The notes beneath the pieces were generated by a model. That model was not told the DNA's origin, did no database searches, and saw nothing but the letters and a program-made list of their open reading frames with translations. From Magnetospirillum sp. SS-4 (GTDB taxonomy: Bacteria > Pseudomonadota > Alphaproteobacteria > Rhodospirillales > Magnetospirillaceae), in assembly GCF_902729425.1 (NCBI RefSeq), contig NZ_LR746530.1, positions 30,166-94,165 on the forward strand: 64,000 nucleotides of DNA. Direction: 5' to 3'. The first letter of the stretch is position 1. The number at the start of each line of letters is the position of its first letter. A program made the position numbers and the translations under genes. Shown here piece by piece: positions 49,064-58,600 of this stretch.

Positions 49064-50974
49064 TCAGCCCCGCTCCAGCCAGGCCTGGAACATCAGGGCG
49101 TGCCATATCTCGGTCTGCCAGTTCTTGGCGCCGGAACGGTGCTCGCGCCAGCAGCGCGCCACCAGCGGAGCGTTCAGCCAGCCCTGGCGCCGCAGCCGGT
49201 CCTCGGACAGCAGGTCGTCGGCCCAATCCCGCAGCGCCCCGGCCAGCCAGCGGCGCAACGGCACCTCGAACCCCATCTTGGGCCGGTCCACCAGGGCGCG
49301 CGGCACATGGCGGTAGAGGACCCGGCGCAGCACCGCCTTGCCGGTCCCGCCCTCGATCTTGAGGGAGGTGGGCAGGCTCCAGGCGAATTCGGCGATGGCG
49401 GGATCGAGGAAGGGCAGCCGGGCCTCCAGCGAGGCGGCCATGGTGGCGCGGTCGGTCTTGACGCACAAATCGTCGGGCAGATAGCCCAGCACGTCCAGCA
49501 CCATGGTGGCCAGGGCGGGATCGTTCACCGCCGGACTTTCCCCATCGAACAGGCAGGCAGGCGGCCGGGCGCCGGGCACGGGCGAGTCCATGCCCCGCCA
49601 TCGCGAATAATGCAGCCCCAGCAGCCGGGGCAGGCTGTCCGCCTCCAGATGTTCGGCGATCCGCCCCAGCCGGTGGCCGGGATGGCTGCGCCGCTTGCGC
49701 AGGACGGCGGCCAGTCCGGCCAGCGTCTCGGCCGGTCCGGCCAGCCGGCGGGCGGCCCCGGCCAGGGGGGCGCGCCATCCCACGGGATGACGGGCGAGGG
49801 CCTGCCAGTCCCGGGGGATCGAGCGATAGATGCCATAGCCGCCGAACAATTCGTCGGCGCCGTCGCCCGACAGGGCCACGGTCACGTCGCGCCGGGTCAC
49901 CTGGGCCAGCAGGCAGGTGGGCAGGGCGGCGCTGTCGGCGAAGGGTTCGTCATAGACCTGCGGCAGGCGGGGCACCAAGTCCAGCGCCTCGGCATCGGTG
50001 ACGCGCACCTCGACGTGGCGGGTGCCAAGATGGCGGGCGACGGCGCGGGCATGGGGGCTTTCGTCCAGCGACGACTGGTCGAAGCCGATGGTGAAGGAAT
50101 GGACCGGACCGCCGGCCTCCTGGCACATCAGGGCGGCGGTCAGCGACGAATCGATGCCGCCCGACAGGAACAGCCCCACCGGAACGTCGGCCTGCATGCG
50201 CAGGCGGACCGAGGCGCGCAGCAAGTCCTCCAGCCGGTCGGCCGCCGCCCCGGCATCGCCGGCGAAACCGCCCTCGACGGCGGCGGCGCGCTCGCCCGCC
50301 GACCAATAGGACGCGATGCGCCGATCCCCCCCGACGACGGTCATCAGGGAGCCGGGTTCCAGCTTGCGGGCATGGACATGGATGGTATGGGGCGCCGGAA
50401 TCCAGCCCAGCCGCATGTAAAGGCCCAGGCAATCGCGGTCGATGGCGCCGTCCCAGGCGGGATGGGCGGCCAGGGCCTTCAATTCGGAGCCGAACAGCAG
50501 GCTGCCGCCGCATTCCGCCCAGTACAGCGGCTTTTCGCCGAACCGGTCCCGACCCAGGGTGAGGGTTCGGGTCAGGCGATCCCACAGGGCGAAGGCGAAC
50601 ATGCCGTCGAACGCCGCCACCGCCGCCGCCACTCCCCATTCGGCCACCGCCTCCAGCAGCACCTCGGTGTCGGAATGGCCGCGCCAGGCGATGGCCGGCG
50701 ACAGCCGCGCCCGCAGGGCGGCGTGATTGTAGATCTCGCCGTTGAAACTGACCACCCAGCGGCCGTCGTGGGACACCATGGGCTGATGGCCCTGGGGGCC
50801 GAGGTCGAGAATGGCGAGGCGGCGGAACCCCAGGGCGATTCCCGCCTCGTCGTCAACCCAGACCCCGTCGTCGTCGGGACCGCGATGGACCAGCGTCGCC
50901 GCCATGGCGCGCACCGCCGCCTCCCGGCCGGGAGTGGCGCCGCCGATATCGAGAAAGCCGGCAAAGCCGCACAT
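49064..50974 (-). CDS. AsnB-type asparagine synthase / amidotransferase (third copy)
   Basis: A 636-residue protein with an N-terminal Cys2 (MCGFAGFLDIGG), LVHRGPDDDGVWV and FNGEIYNHAALRAR in the glutaminase part. The synthetase part has PP-loop LSGGIDSSLTAALM, VALSGDGADELFGGYGIYRS, LPDDLCVKTDRATMAASLEA and RPKMGFEVPLRRWLAGA. All expected AsnB motifs are standard, so glutamine-dependent asparagine synthesis is plausible. Proteins of this length with this C-terminus also occur in exopolysaccharide loci. It lies 46 bp downstream of the TPR-methyltransferase gene, same strand, and may be cotranscribed with it. Confidence 0.92.
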   Translation of the reverse strand: MCGFAGFLDIGGATPGREAAVRAMAATLVHRGPDDDGVWVDDEAGIALGFRRLAILDLGPQGHQPMVSHDGRWVVSFNGEIYNHAALRARLSPAIAWRGHSDTEVLLEAVAEWGVAAAVAAFDGMFAFALWDRLTRTLTLGRDRFGEKPLYWAECGGSLLFGSELKALAAHPAWDGAIDRDCLGLYMRLGWIPAPHTIHVHARKLEPGSLMTVVGGDRRIASYWSAGERAAAVEGGFAGDAGAAADRLEDLLRASVRLRMQADVPVGLFLSGGIDSSLTAALMCQEAGGPVHSFTIGFDQSSLDESPHARAVARHLGTRHVEVRVTDAEALDLVPRLPQVYDEPFADSAALPTCLLAQVTRRDVTVALSGDGADELFGGYGIYRSIPRDWQALARHPVGWRAPLAGAARRLAGPAETLAGLAAVLRKRRSHPGHRLGRIAEHLEADSLPRLLGLHYSRWRGMDSPVPGARPPACLFDGESPAVNDPALATMVLDVLGYLPDDLCVKTDRATMAASLEARLPFLDPAIAEFAWSLPTSLKIEGGTGKAVLRRVLYRHVPRALVDRPKMGFEVPLRRWLAGALRDWADDLLSEDRLRRQGWLNAPLVARCWREHRSGAKNWQTEIWHALMFQAWLERG

Positions 50975-51020
50975 GAGCGCCCGTCCTTGAGGTCAAGCCG
51001 GGCAGGACAGTAGCGGCCCG

Positions 51021-52637
51021 TCAGATCTTTCGCAACACCACCACCAGCCCCGGAACGTCGGCCCCAGCCTCGCGGCGGGTGACGGCGGGCTCCATCACCG
51101 CCACGTCGAAGCCGGCGGCGGCGGCACGGTCGCGGATGTGCTCGACGGCGTGGGCATAGCGGTTCTTGGCGCCCAGCACGTAGGACGCGCAGTCGTCGGC
51201 CCGCTCCACCGTGAAGGCGAACAGGCCGCCGTCGCGCAGGGCGGAATGGGCGGCGGCCATCACCGGCGCCAGCTCGCCGAAATAGACCAGCACGTCCGCC
51301 GCCGCCACCAGATCGTAGCCGCCGGCGCGGCCGGCCAGCGCCTGCACCAGCTCGCCCACGTCCAACCGGTCGTACAGGTGGCGCTGGCGGGCCTTGTCCA
51401 CCATGGCCGGCGACAGGTCGATTCCGTCCAGCCGCGCCGCCAGCGGCCGCAGCACCGCCGCGGCGAGGCCGGTGCCGCAGCCGGCGTCCAGCACGGCAAG
51501 GCCGGTCCGGCCGCCGAGAACCCGGCCCAGGGCCTCGGCCAGCACGGCGGGGGCGCGATAGCCCAGCTTGTCCACCAGCGCGGCGTCGAAGGTTCCGGCA
51601 TAATCGTCGAACAGCTGGCGGACATAGGCGCCGGGCGCCCGTTCCGGCGGCGGCGCGGCGGTGACCTGGGCCAGGCCGAGGGCGGCGCCGTGGCGGTCGT
51701 CGGGGTCCAGTTCCAGGCAGCGGCGATACAGGGTGGCGGCGCGGGCCGGCTGGCCCAGGGCGCGCCGCGCCTCGGCCAGGCACCAATGGGCCTCGGCCGA
51801 TTGGGGGGCGGCGGTGACGGCGCGCTCGAACGCCGCCGCCGCCCCCTCGGGAATTCCCAAGCGGTCGCGGATCAGCCCCAGTTCCAGCCAGCCGGCGGGA
51901 TCGCGGGGATTCAGCCGGGTGGCGCGCTCGGCCTGGATTCGCGCCTCGTCGAGCCGGCCAAGATCGCGCAGCGCCCCCGCCAGATTGGCGCGGCTGCCGG
52001 CATGATCCCGGCACAGGTCGAGGGCGCCGCCCAGAATCGCCACCGCCCGTTCCGCCTGCCCCAGCGACCGCAGCACCAGGGCGTAGTTGTGCAGCGCCGC
52101 CACCCAGTCGGGACGCAGCGCCAGCGCCTGTTCGAGATGGCGGGCGGCCTCGGCGTCGTTGCCCTGGCGATGCAGCAGGGTTCCCAGGGTGAACAGGGCC
52201 TCGGCGTGATGGGGCGAGGCCGCGATGGTCCGGCGGCACAGGTCGACGGCCTCGTCGATCTTGCCGGTGCGGCCCAGCAATTCGGCCAGACGGGCGCCGG
52301 CCTCCACATGCATCGGGGCGGCGGCGAGGACGGCGCGGTACTGCAAGATGGCGGCATGCAGGCTGTTCTGGGCCTCCAGGGCGCGGGCCAGCGCCAGGCG
52401 CGGCACCGGCTGGGCCGGATCGGCGGCCACCGCCCGCGACAGGTGCTCCGCTGCCTTGCGGGCCTGATCCTGCCCCAGGGCGATCACCCCCAGCAGGTAA
52501 TGGGCGCCGCCGAATTCCGGCGCGGAATCGACGATGCGGCGGGCCAGCCGCCGGGCCTCGGCGATATTGCCGGCCTCCCAGGTCGCCATGGCGTGGGCGA
52601 AGGCCTCTCCCACATTTTGCGCGGATTGTCTGGCCAT
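51021..52637 (-). CDS. TPR-repeat protein fused to a SAM methyltransferase
   Basis: A 538-residue protein. Residues 10-310 hold about eight tetratricopeptide repeats, for example AEALFTLGTLLHRQGNDAEA and WVAALHNYALVLRSLGQAER. Residues 330-538 form a class I methyltransferase: LAVLDAGCGTGLAAAVLRPL is motif I, DGIDLSPAMVDKA follows, and AAADVLVYFGEL is the motif before the active site. The repeats probably bind a protein or glycan partner that is then methylated. The context with an AsnB-type gene hints at surface glycan modification. No signal peptide is visible. Confidence 0.88.
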   Translation of the reverse strand: MARQSAQNVGEAFAHAMATWEAGNIAEARRLARRIVDSAPEFGGAHYLLGVIALGQDQARKAAEHLSRAVAADPAQPVPRLALARALEAQNSLHAAILQYRAVLAAAPMHVEAGARLAELLGRTGKIDEAVDLCRRTIAASPHHAEALFTLGTLLHRQGNDAEAARHLEQALALRPDWVAALHNYALVLRSLGQAERAVAILGGALDLCRDHAGSRANLAGALRDLGRLDEARIQAERATRLNPRDPAGWLELGLIRDRLGIPEGAAAAFERAVTAAPQSAEAHWCLAEARRALGQPARAATLYRRCLELDPDDRHGAALGLAQVTAAPPPERAPGAYVRQLFDDYAGTFDAALVDKLGYRAPAVLAEALGRVLGGRTGLAVLDAGCGTGLAAAVLRPLAARLDGIDLSPAMVDKARQRHLYDRLDVGELVQALAGRAGGYDLVAAADVLVYFGELAPVMAAAHSALRDGGLFAFTVERADDCASYVLGAKNRYAHAVEHIRDRAAAAGFDVAVMEPAVTRREAGADVPGLVVVLRKI

Positions 52638-52770
52638 GACGGGGCGACTGTTCTTCAGGATGGAATATCCTTATTGGGGCACGATCCGGCCTCCGTGTCC
52701 AGGCCCGGGGATGAATCGAAATCCCGCCATCGTTGTGGTCGGATACGAAATATCCTATGCTTTTGGCGTA

Positions 52771-55227
52771 ATGGATATTCGACAGACACCCGGATCTTCC
52801 GGAAAGCGTTCCGACCCGAAGGCGGTCAGGCCGGCCGGTCGCGTCCGGTCGGCGGCGGCCCTGGCGGTCGTCTGCGTCCTGGCCCTGACGGGCTGGCAGA
52901 TCTGGAGCAGCCGCCATGACTCCATCGAGGAGATCAAGACCCAGACCTCGGTCCTATCCCGGGTGGCGGAAGACCATATCACCGGCATGGTGCGCGGCAT
53001 CGATCTGCTGCTGGGCGAGATCGCCGACCTCGCCCATGGCGGCAACGCCGTGGACAGGGCCGCCTTCAACACTCTGCTGAACAGCCGGATGAAGCACATG
53101 CCCTTCATCCGCAACGCCTTCGTCACCGACGCCGCCGGAACCGTCACCCACAGCACCCTGGCCGGCATGCCCCGGATCGAGGTTCACGACCGCGAGTACT
53201 TTACCGCCCTGAAGGCCGACGCCAATCTGCCGCTGTACATCTCGCCCCCCCTGCGCAGCCGGATTCAACCGGTGATGTCCGTATTCATCGCGCGCCCCCT
53301 GCGCGGCGTGTCCGGCGACTTTCTCGGCATCGCCGCCATCACGGTCGATCCCCGGGCGTTCGAGGACCAGCTTGGCATCATCCGCCCGGCTTCCGGCGGC
53401 ACCGCCACCTTGCTGCGGACCGAGGGCACGGTGCTGGCCCGCGTGCCCGACCCGGACAAGTGGATCGGCCGCTGGCTGGGCGATGGCGAGGTGATCCGCA
53501 GCCTGTCGAAGGGACCGCAGGGCGTGCTGCACGGAACCGGACGCACCGATGGCGCCGACCGCGTCACCGCCTATCGGCAATTGCAGTTCTACCCCCTGGT
53601 GGTGACGGTGGGAGTGCGGACCGGGGCGGCGCTGGACCGGTGGCGGAGCGACATCTGGCTGCATGGGGGAATCGGGCTGACCCTGGCGCTGGTTCTGACC
53701 GGACTGGCGGCGCTGTCGGCGCGCGGACAGGCCGAGCGCCAGAGGTCCCAGGCCGCCCTGGCCGCCAGCGAGGAACGCTTTCGCCGGCTCAGCGACCGTT
53801 CGCCGGTCGGGGTGGTCCAGGCGGGGCTGGACGGAACCTGCCTCTACGCCAATCCCCGCTGGCTGGAAATCGTCGGACGCGGCCCCGAGGACGTGCTGGG
53901 CGCCCGCTGGTTCGACCTCGCCGCCGCCGAGGACCGCCCCGCCGTGGCCGGCGCCTGGGACACGCTGGCTCAGGGGGGCGAGTTTTCCGCCGAACTGCGC
54001 GTCCGCACCCCTGGCGGCGCCCTGCGCTGGGTGCGTGGGCGCGCCTCCATGCTGGGCGAGGTCGATCTGGTGGCCACCTTCGAGGACGTCACCGCCGCCA
54101 AGGAGGCGGAGCGGCGGCTGCGGCTGTCCGAGGAGAAATTCTCCAAGGCCTTTCGCGGCAGCCCCGACGCCCTGACCATCTCCACCCTAGCCGGCGGCGC
54201 CTATGTGGACGTCAACCGCGCCTTCTGCCTGATGCTGGGCTACGATCAGGCGGAACTGATGGGGCGTACCGCCCATGATCTCGGGGTCTGGGCCGATCCC
54301 GGCGACCGCGCCCGGCTCGTGGAAATCGTCGCCCGCGACGGCCAGGCCGAGGATTTCGAGACCCGGCTGCGGCGCAAGGACGGCTCCGCCATCACCGTCC
54401 TGATCTCGGCCCAGCCCATCGAGGTCGGCGGCGAACCCTGCCTGCTGTTCATCTGCCGCGACGTCAGCGAGCGCCGCGCCATGGAAGCCCGGACCAGAAC
54501 GCTGCTGGCCCGGCTGGACGCCTCCAACAAGGAGCTGGAGCAGTTCGCCTACGTCACCTCCCACGATCTCCAGGAGCCGCTGCGCATGATCGCCGGCTAT
54601 GCCCAGCTGATCGAGCGCCGCTATCGCGGCCGCCTCGACAGCGACGCCGACGAGTTCATCGCCTTCCTGGTGGACGGCGCCAAGCGCATGCAGGGGATGA
54701 TCCAGGACCTGCTGGAATATTCCCGCGTCGAGCGGCTGGGCGGGGCCTTCGTCGAATTCGACATCGCCGGCGTGATGGAGGACGTGAGACGCAATCTGGC
54801 CGCCGCCCTGGCCGAAACCGGCGGCCGGATCGAGGTCGGTCCCATGCCGCGCCTGACCGGCGACCGGGCCCAGATCATGCGGCTGTTGCAGAACCTGATC
54901 GGCAACGCCCTCAAATACCGCCACCCCGGCCGGCCGCCGGAAATCGCGGTCGCCGCCGCCAGGGACGAGGGCGGCTGGACCATTTCCGTCTCGGACAACG
55001 GCATCGGCATCGAATCCCAATATTTCGACAGAATCTTCCTGGTGTTCCAGCGCCTGCACACCCGGGAGAAATATCCCGGCACGGGAATCGGCCTGGCCAT
55101 CTGCAAGAAGATCGTCGAGCGTCACGGCGGCCGCCTGTGGGTGGAATCCCGGCTCCATCACGGCAGCGTCTTCCGCTTCTCCCTGCCGGACGCCCCCGGA
55201 ACCGCCGTCGACACCGCCCCGGAGTGA
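52771..55227 (+). CDS. membrane sensor histidine kinase (Cache-PAS-PAS-HK)
   Basis: An 818-residue kinase started at MDIRQTPGSSG. A first helix (AAALAVVCVLALTGWQIW, about 28-45) precedes an extracytoplasmic Cache-like domain with FVTDAAGTVTHSTLAGMP and DREYFTALKADANLPLYI. Helix 2 lies near 295-315 (GIGLTLALVLTGLAALSA). Two PAS domains follow, then FAYVTSHDLQEPLRMIAGYA with the phosphorylated His. The ATPase domain has LLQNLIGNALKYRHPGRP, SDNGIGIESQYFDRIFLVF and GTGIGLAICKKI. No regulator gene is adjacent. The gene is divergent from the TPR-methyltransferase and paralogous to the kinase at 35570-37972. Confidence 0.9.
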   Translation: MDIRQTPGSSGKRSDPKAVRPAGRVRSAAALAVVCVLALTGWQIWSSRHDSIEEIKTQTSVLSRVAEDHITGMVRGIDLLLGEIADLAHGGNAVDRAAFNTLLNSRMKHMPFIRNAFVTDAAGTVTHSTLAGMPRIEVHDREYFTALKADANLPLYISPPLRSRIQPVMSVFIARPLRGVSGDFLGIAAITVDPRAFEDQLGIIRPASGGTATLLRTEGTVLARVPDPDKWIGRWLGDGEVIRSLSKGPQGVLHGTGRTDGADRVTAYRQLQFYPLVVTVGVRTGAALDRWRSDIWLHGGIGLTLALVLTGLAALSARGQAERQRSQAALAASEERFRRLSDRSPVGVVQAGLDGTCLYANPRWLEIVGRGPEDVLGARWFDLAAAEDRPAVAGAWDTLAQGGEFSAELRVRTPGGALRWVRGRASMLGEVDLVATFEDVTAAKEAERRLRLSEEKFSKAFRGSPDALTISTLAGGAYVDVNRAFCLMLGYDQAELMGRTAHDLGVWADPGDRARLVEIVARDGQAEDFETRLRRKDGSAITVLISAQPIEVGGEPCLLFICRDVSERRAMEARTRTLLARLDASNKELEQFAYVTSHDLQEPLRMIAGYAQLIERRYRGRLDSDADEFIAFLVDGAKRMQGMIQDLLEYSRVERLGGAFVEFDIAGVMEDVRRNLAAALAETGGRIEVGPMPRLTGDRAQIMRLLQNLIGNALKYRHPGRPPEIAVAAARDEGGWTISVSDNGIGIESQYFDRIFLVFQRLHTREKYPGTGIGLAICKKIVERHGGRLWVESRLHHGSVFRFSLPDAPGTAVDTAPE

Positions 55228-55617
55228 GGCCGCCGCCCAAGACATTGCCGGATATTTTCCGTCGGCGGCCAACTTGATTCGGACGCCCACGGGCGGGCGG
55301 GAGCATCCGACCAGATTTATCAATGTTCCACCGGAACTTCACAGGAAGTGCCACAGATATAAACGCATCGCATTATAATTTTGCGTTATCTGGAGACGCC
55401 CATATTAGCAAATCAACCTGATATTGCATATGTTTATGGCGATATTGTCTTGGCGTTCTTGTATATTTATTATGGCAACCCCCCGTTTTGCCCTTGTAAG
55501 GTGAACACTGTATATTGACGCGGCACCACCTTACCCTGTATTGTGCAAGGTGGTGAGGTGTGCCTGTCGGGCGGCGTGGCATTCCTCGACCGATGGTCGT
55601 GGATGGACGAGGTGGCG
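55228..55617 (+). promoter_or_regulatory. AT-rich regulatory region upstream of the giant gene
   Basis: This 390-bp gap is markedly AT-rich for the window. It holds two plus-strand promoter candidates: TTGTCT (55445-55450) with TATTAT (55468-55473) at 17 bp, and TTGACG (55515-55520) before TGTATT (55537-55542) at 16 bp. CACCACCTT (55524-55532) and AAGGTGGTG (55547-55555) form a perfect 9-bp inverted repeat across the second promoter. Another inverted repeat, AACGCA/TGCGTT, spans 55362-55387 and may mark the end of the kinase transcript. GAGG lies five bases before the ATG at 55618. Confidence 0.5.
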
Positions 55618-58600
55618 ATGACCCCCAGGGACGAAAGGCCGACAGAACCGGCGGCCGACAGAACCGGCGCATCGGCGCGTCCACCGGCCGCGGCCGGCGG
55701 CGACGGCACCGCTTCCGTTCCCACGCTGATCATTCCGGCGGCCGGCCTGGCCCGGGTCATGGTGCCGGGCGGCGATTTCCTGCTGATGGCCGAATATATC
55801 CGCCAGGGCGGCGATCTGGTGCTGGTGGGCGCCGACGGCACCCGAATCGTCATCCAGGACTATTTCGCGTCCGAGACGCCGCCGCCGCTGATCGCCGAAA
55901 GCGGGGCGATGATCGATGCCGCCCTGGCCGGCAAGCTGGCGGGGCCGCTGGCCCCCGGTCAATACGCCCAGGTGGGCGGCGCCGACGGCGGCACCGCCAT
56001 CGGCAGGATCGACACCCTGAACGGCAGCGTCGAGGTCAAGCACGCCGACGGCACCAAGGGAACCCTGGCCAAGGGCGATTCCGTCTTCGAGGGCGACGTC
56101 CTGGCCACCGGCCAGGGCGCGGCGGTGGGCGTCACCTTCGCCGACGGCACCACCATGTCGCTGGGCGAGAAGGGGCGCATGGTCCTCGACCAGCTGTCCT
56201 ACGACCCCGGCGCCAAGACCGGTGAAGCCCAGATGTCCATCGTCAGCGGCAGCTTCGCCCTGGTGTCGGGCCAGATTTCCAAGACCACGCCGGACGCGCT
56301 GGTCCTCAAGACCCCGACCATGACGGTCGGCATCCGCGGCACCGGCCTGACCGGCAACGGCGACACCATCGCCATGATGGAGGAAAAGGGCGGCGTCACC
56401 GGCGAGGTGGTCATCACCACCGCCAGCGGCCAGACCCTGACCCTGAACGGCCCCGGCCAGGCCGCCGTCCTCGGCCCCGCCGGCACGCTGACCTCGACCA
56501 CCTTCACGCCGCAGCAGGTGATGAGCATCGGCGGCACCGCCGCCGCCTCGCTGCCCAACGCCGCCAACACCCTGTCCAACAGCTACAACGCCGCCGCCCA
56601 GCAGGTGCAGCAGCAGATCCAGCAGCAGCAGCAACAGCAACAGCAGGAACAGCAGCAGCCGGAAGGGCCGCAGCCCGAGGGACCGAAGCCGCAATCCATC
56701 CTGAACCCGGCCCAGCAGGAACAGGCCCAGGCCCAGGCGCAGCCGCTGGTCAACATCCTCAAGGCGCTGGCCCCGCCGCCCGGCCCGGTGGTGGCCGGCG
56801 GATTGTTCGTCCCACCGCCGCCGCCGGTCGGCCCCGTCGATGTCCGCAATCCCATCCGGCAGGTCGTCGGCATCATCGACGACGGCAGCGCCGGCGCCTT
56901 CAATCAGGCGCGGGGACACAGCCAATCCGCCCAGTCGGCCAGGACCGGCGCCCAGGGCCAGCATGACCTGCTGTCCGCCAAGATCGCGGCGCTGAAGTCG
57001 GCGCTGGACGCCAACGCCGCCGCCGTGCTGGAGGCGAAGCTGAACGGCACGCCGTTGCCGGCGGCAGTGCAGCAGGCGATTCAGGACATCGCCGGCGTTC
57101 AGGCCGCCATCGCCCAGCAGAAGGTCGCCGCCGAGGCCGCCGCCGCCCAGGCGGTCCAGGTGGCCGGCGCCTTCCCCCTGGCCCGCGCCGAGGCCGATGC
57201 CGCCCTCCTGATGGTGACGGCGATCACCGCCCTGGCGGTGGACGCCGCCGACGCCGTCGTCCTGGCCAACCTCCTGGTGCTGGCCACGGCCATCGAGGCC
57301 GCCGCCGACCGGGCGGCCGCCCTGACCGGCGAGGTCGACGCCGTCTCGGACGCCATGGTGACCGCCATCGCCATGGACGACGCCGGGCTGAGCGGCGACG
57401 CCGTCCTGGAAGACACCCTGGCCGCGCTGGCGGCCCCGGTGGCCGGCACGCAGGCCACCCTGACCGATCTGCTGGCCGACATCGCCGCCCTGGAGGCTCA
57501 GGCGCAGACCCTGGACCTGAACGGGGCCAATCCCACGCTCAACGCCGAGTTCAACGCCGCCCGGCAGGCGGTGACCGTCGAATCCGACGCCGCCGCCGCC
57601 CAGGCCGCGGTCATGACCACGGCGGTGGCCGGCATCGACGCCATCCTGGCCGATCCGTCGGCCTATGCCCTGTCGGTGCTGGACGCCTGGACCACCGGCG
57701 CCGCCGCCGCTGCCGAGGCCAGCGCCGAGACCGCGCGCGAGGCCGCCGAGGCGCTGGTCGTCCAGGACCAGGCGGCGCTGACCACCCTGGTCGGCGAATT
57801 GCAGACGCTGCGCGATGGCGAGACCACCGTGCTGAACGCCTACCAGACCGCCCTGGCGGTGCAGGCCGCCTATGACGTGGCCGAGGCCGCCGCGCTGGCG
57901 CTCCGGACCAAGGCGCAAAGCGCCCTCGACGCCTGGGGCTCCTCGTTCCTGACCACGCTTTCCGGCGCCTCCTCCGACCTCGACAACGCCGTCGCAGTAA
58001 TGGCCGGGGCCATCCGCGACGACTTCGCCGCCGACGCCGCCGCCAAGATCGACCAGGCCGTCGCCCTGGCCGAGGCCGGCTACAATCAGGCGGTCCTCGA
58101 CCACTACAACGCCAACAATCCCGACTGGGCCGACACCCTGGCGGCGTTCGTCGCCGATTCGGGCGGCGCCACCTTCACCGCCGCCGTCACCGCCGCCGCC
58201 GCCGATTTCGCCGTCAATTCCTGGTCGGTGGCGGTGCAGGTCGCCACCACCGCCCAGACGGCGCTGAGCGGGCTCGACACCGACGACGACGTGGCGACCG
58301 GCGCCGCCGCCATCGTCATCTCGCAGGCCTCCAGCGCGGCGGTCAGCCTGGAAGGCTATTACGACGGTCTCTACGACCTCTACGACGATTCCCACGCCGA
58401 CATCCAGGCCGACGCGGCGACGCAGCGGGCCGCCACCGACGCCGCCGAGGACGACTACAACGACTACGCCGCCCTGATCACCGCCAAGCAGGCGGCGATC
58501 GAGGCCAAGCTCGGCACCACCCTCGACCATCTCGACGACGTCGGCGAGGCCCGCGCCACCGAGGCCTCGGCGGAATGGTACCTGGACGCCGCCCACGTCG

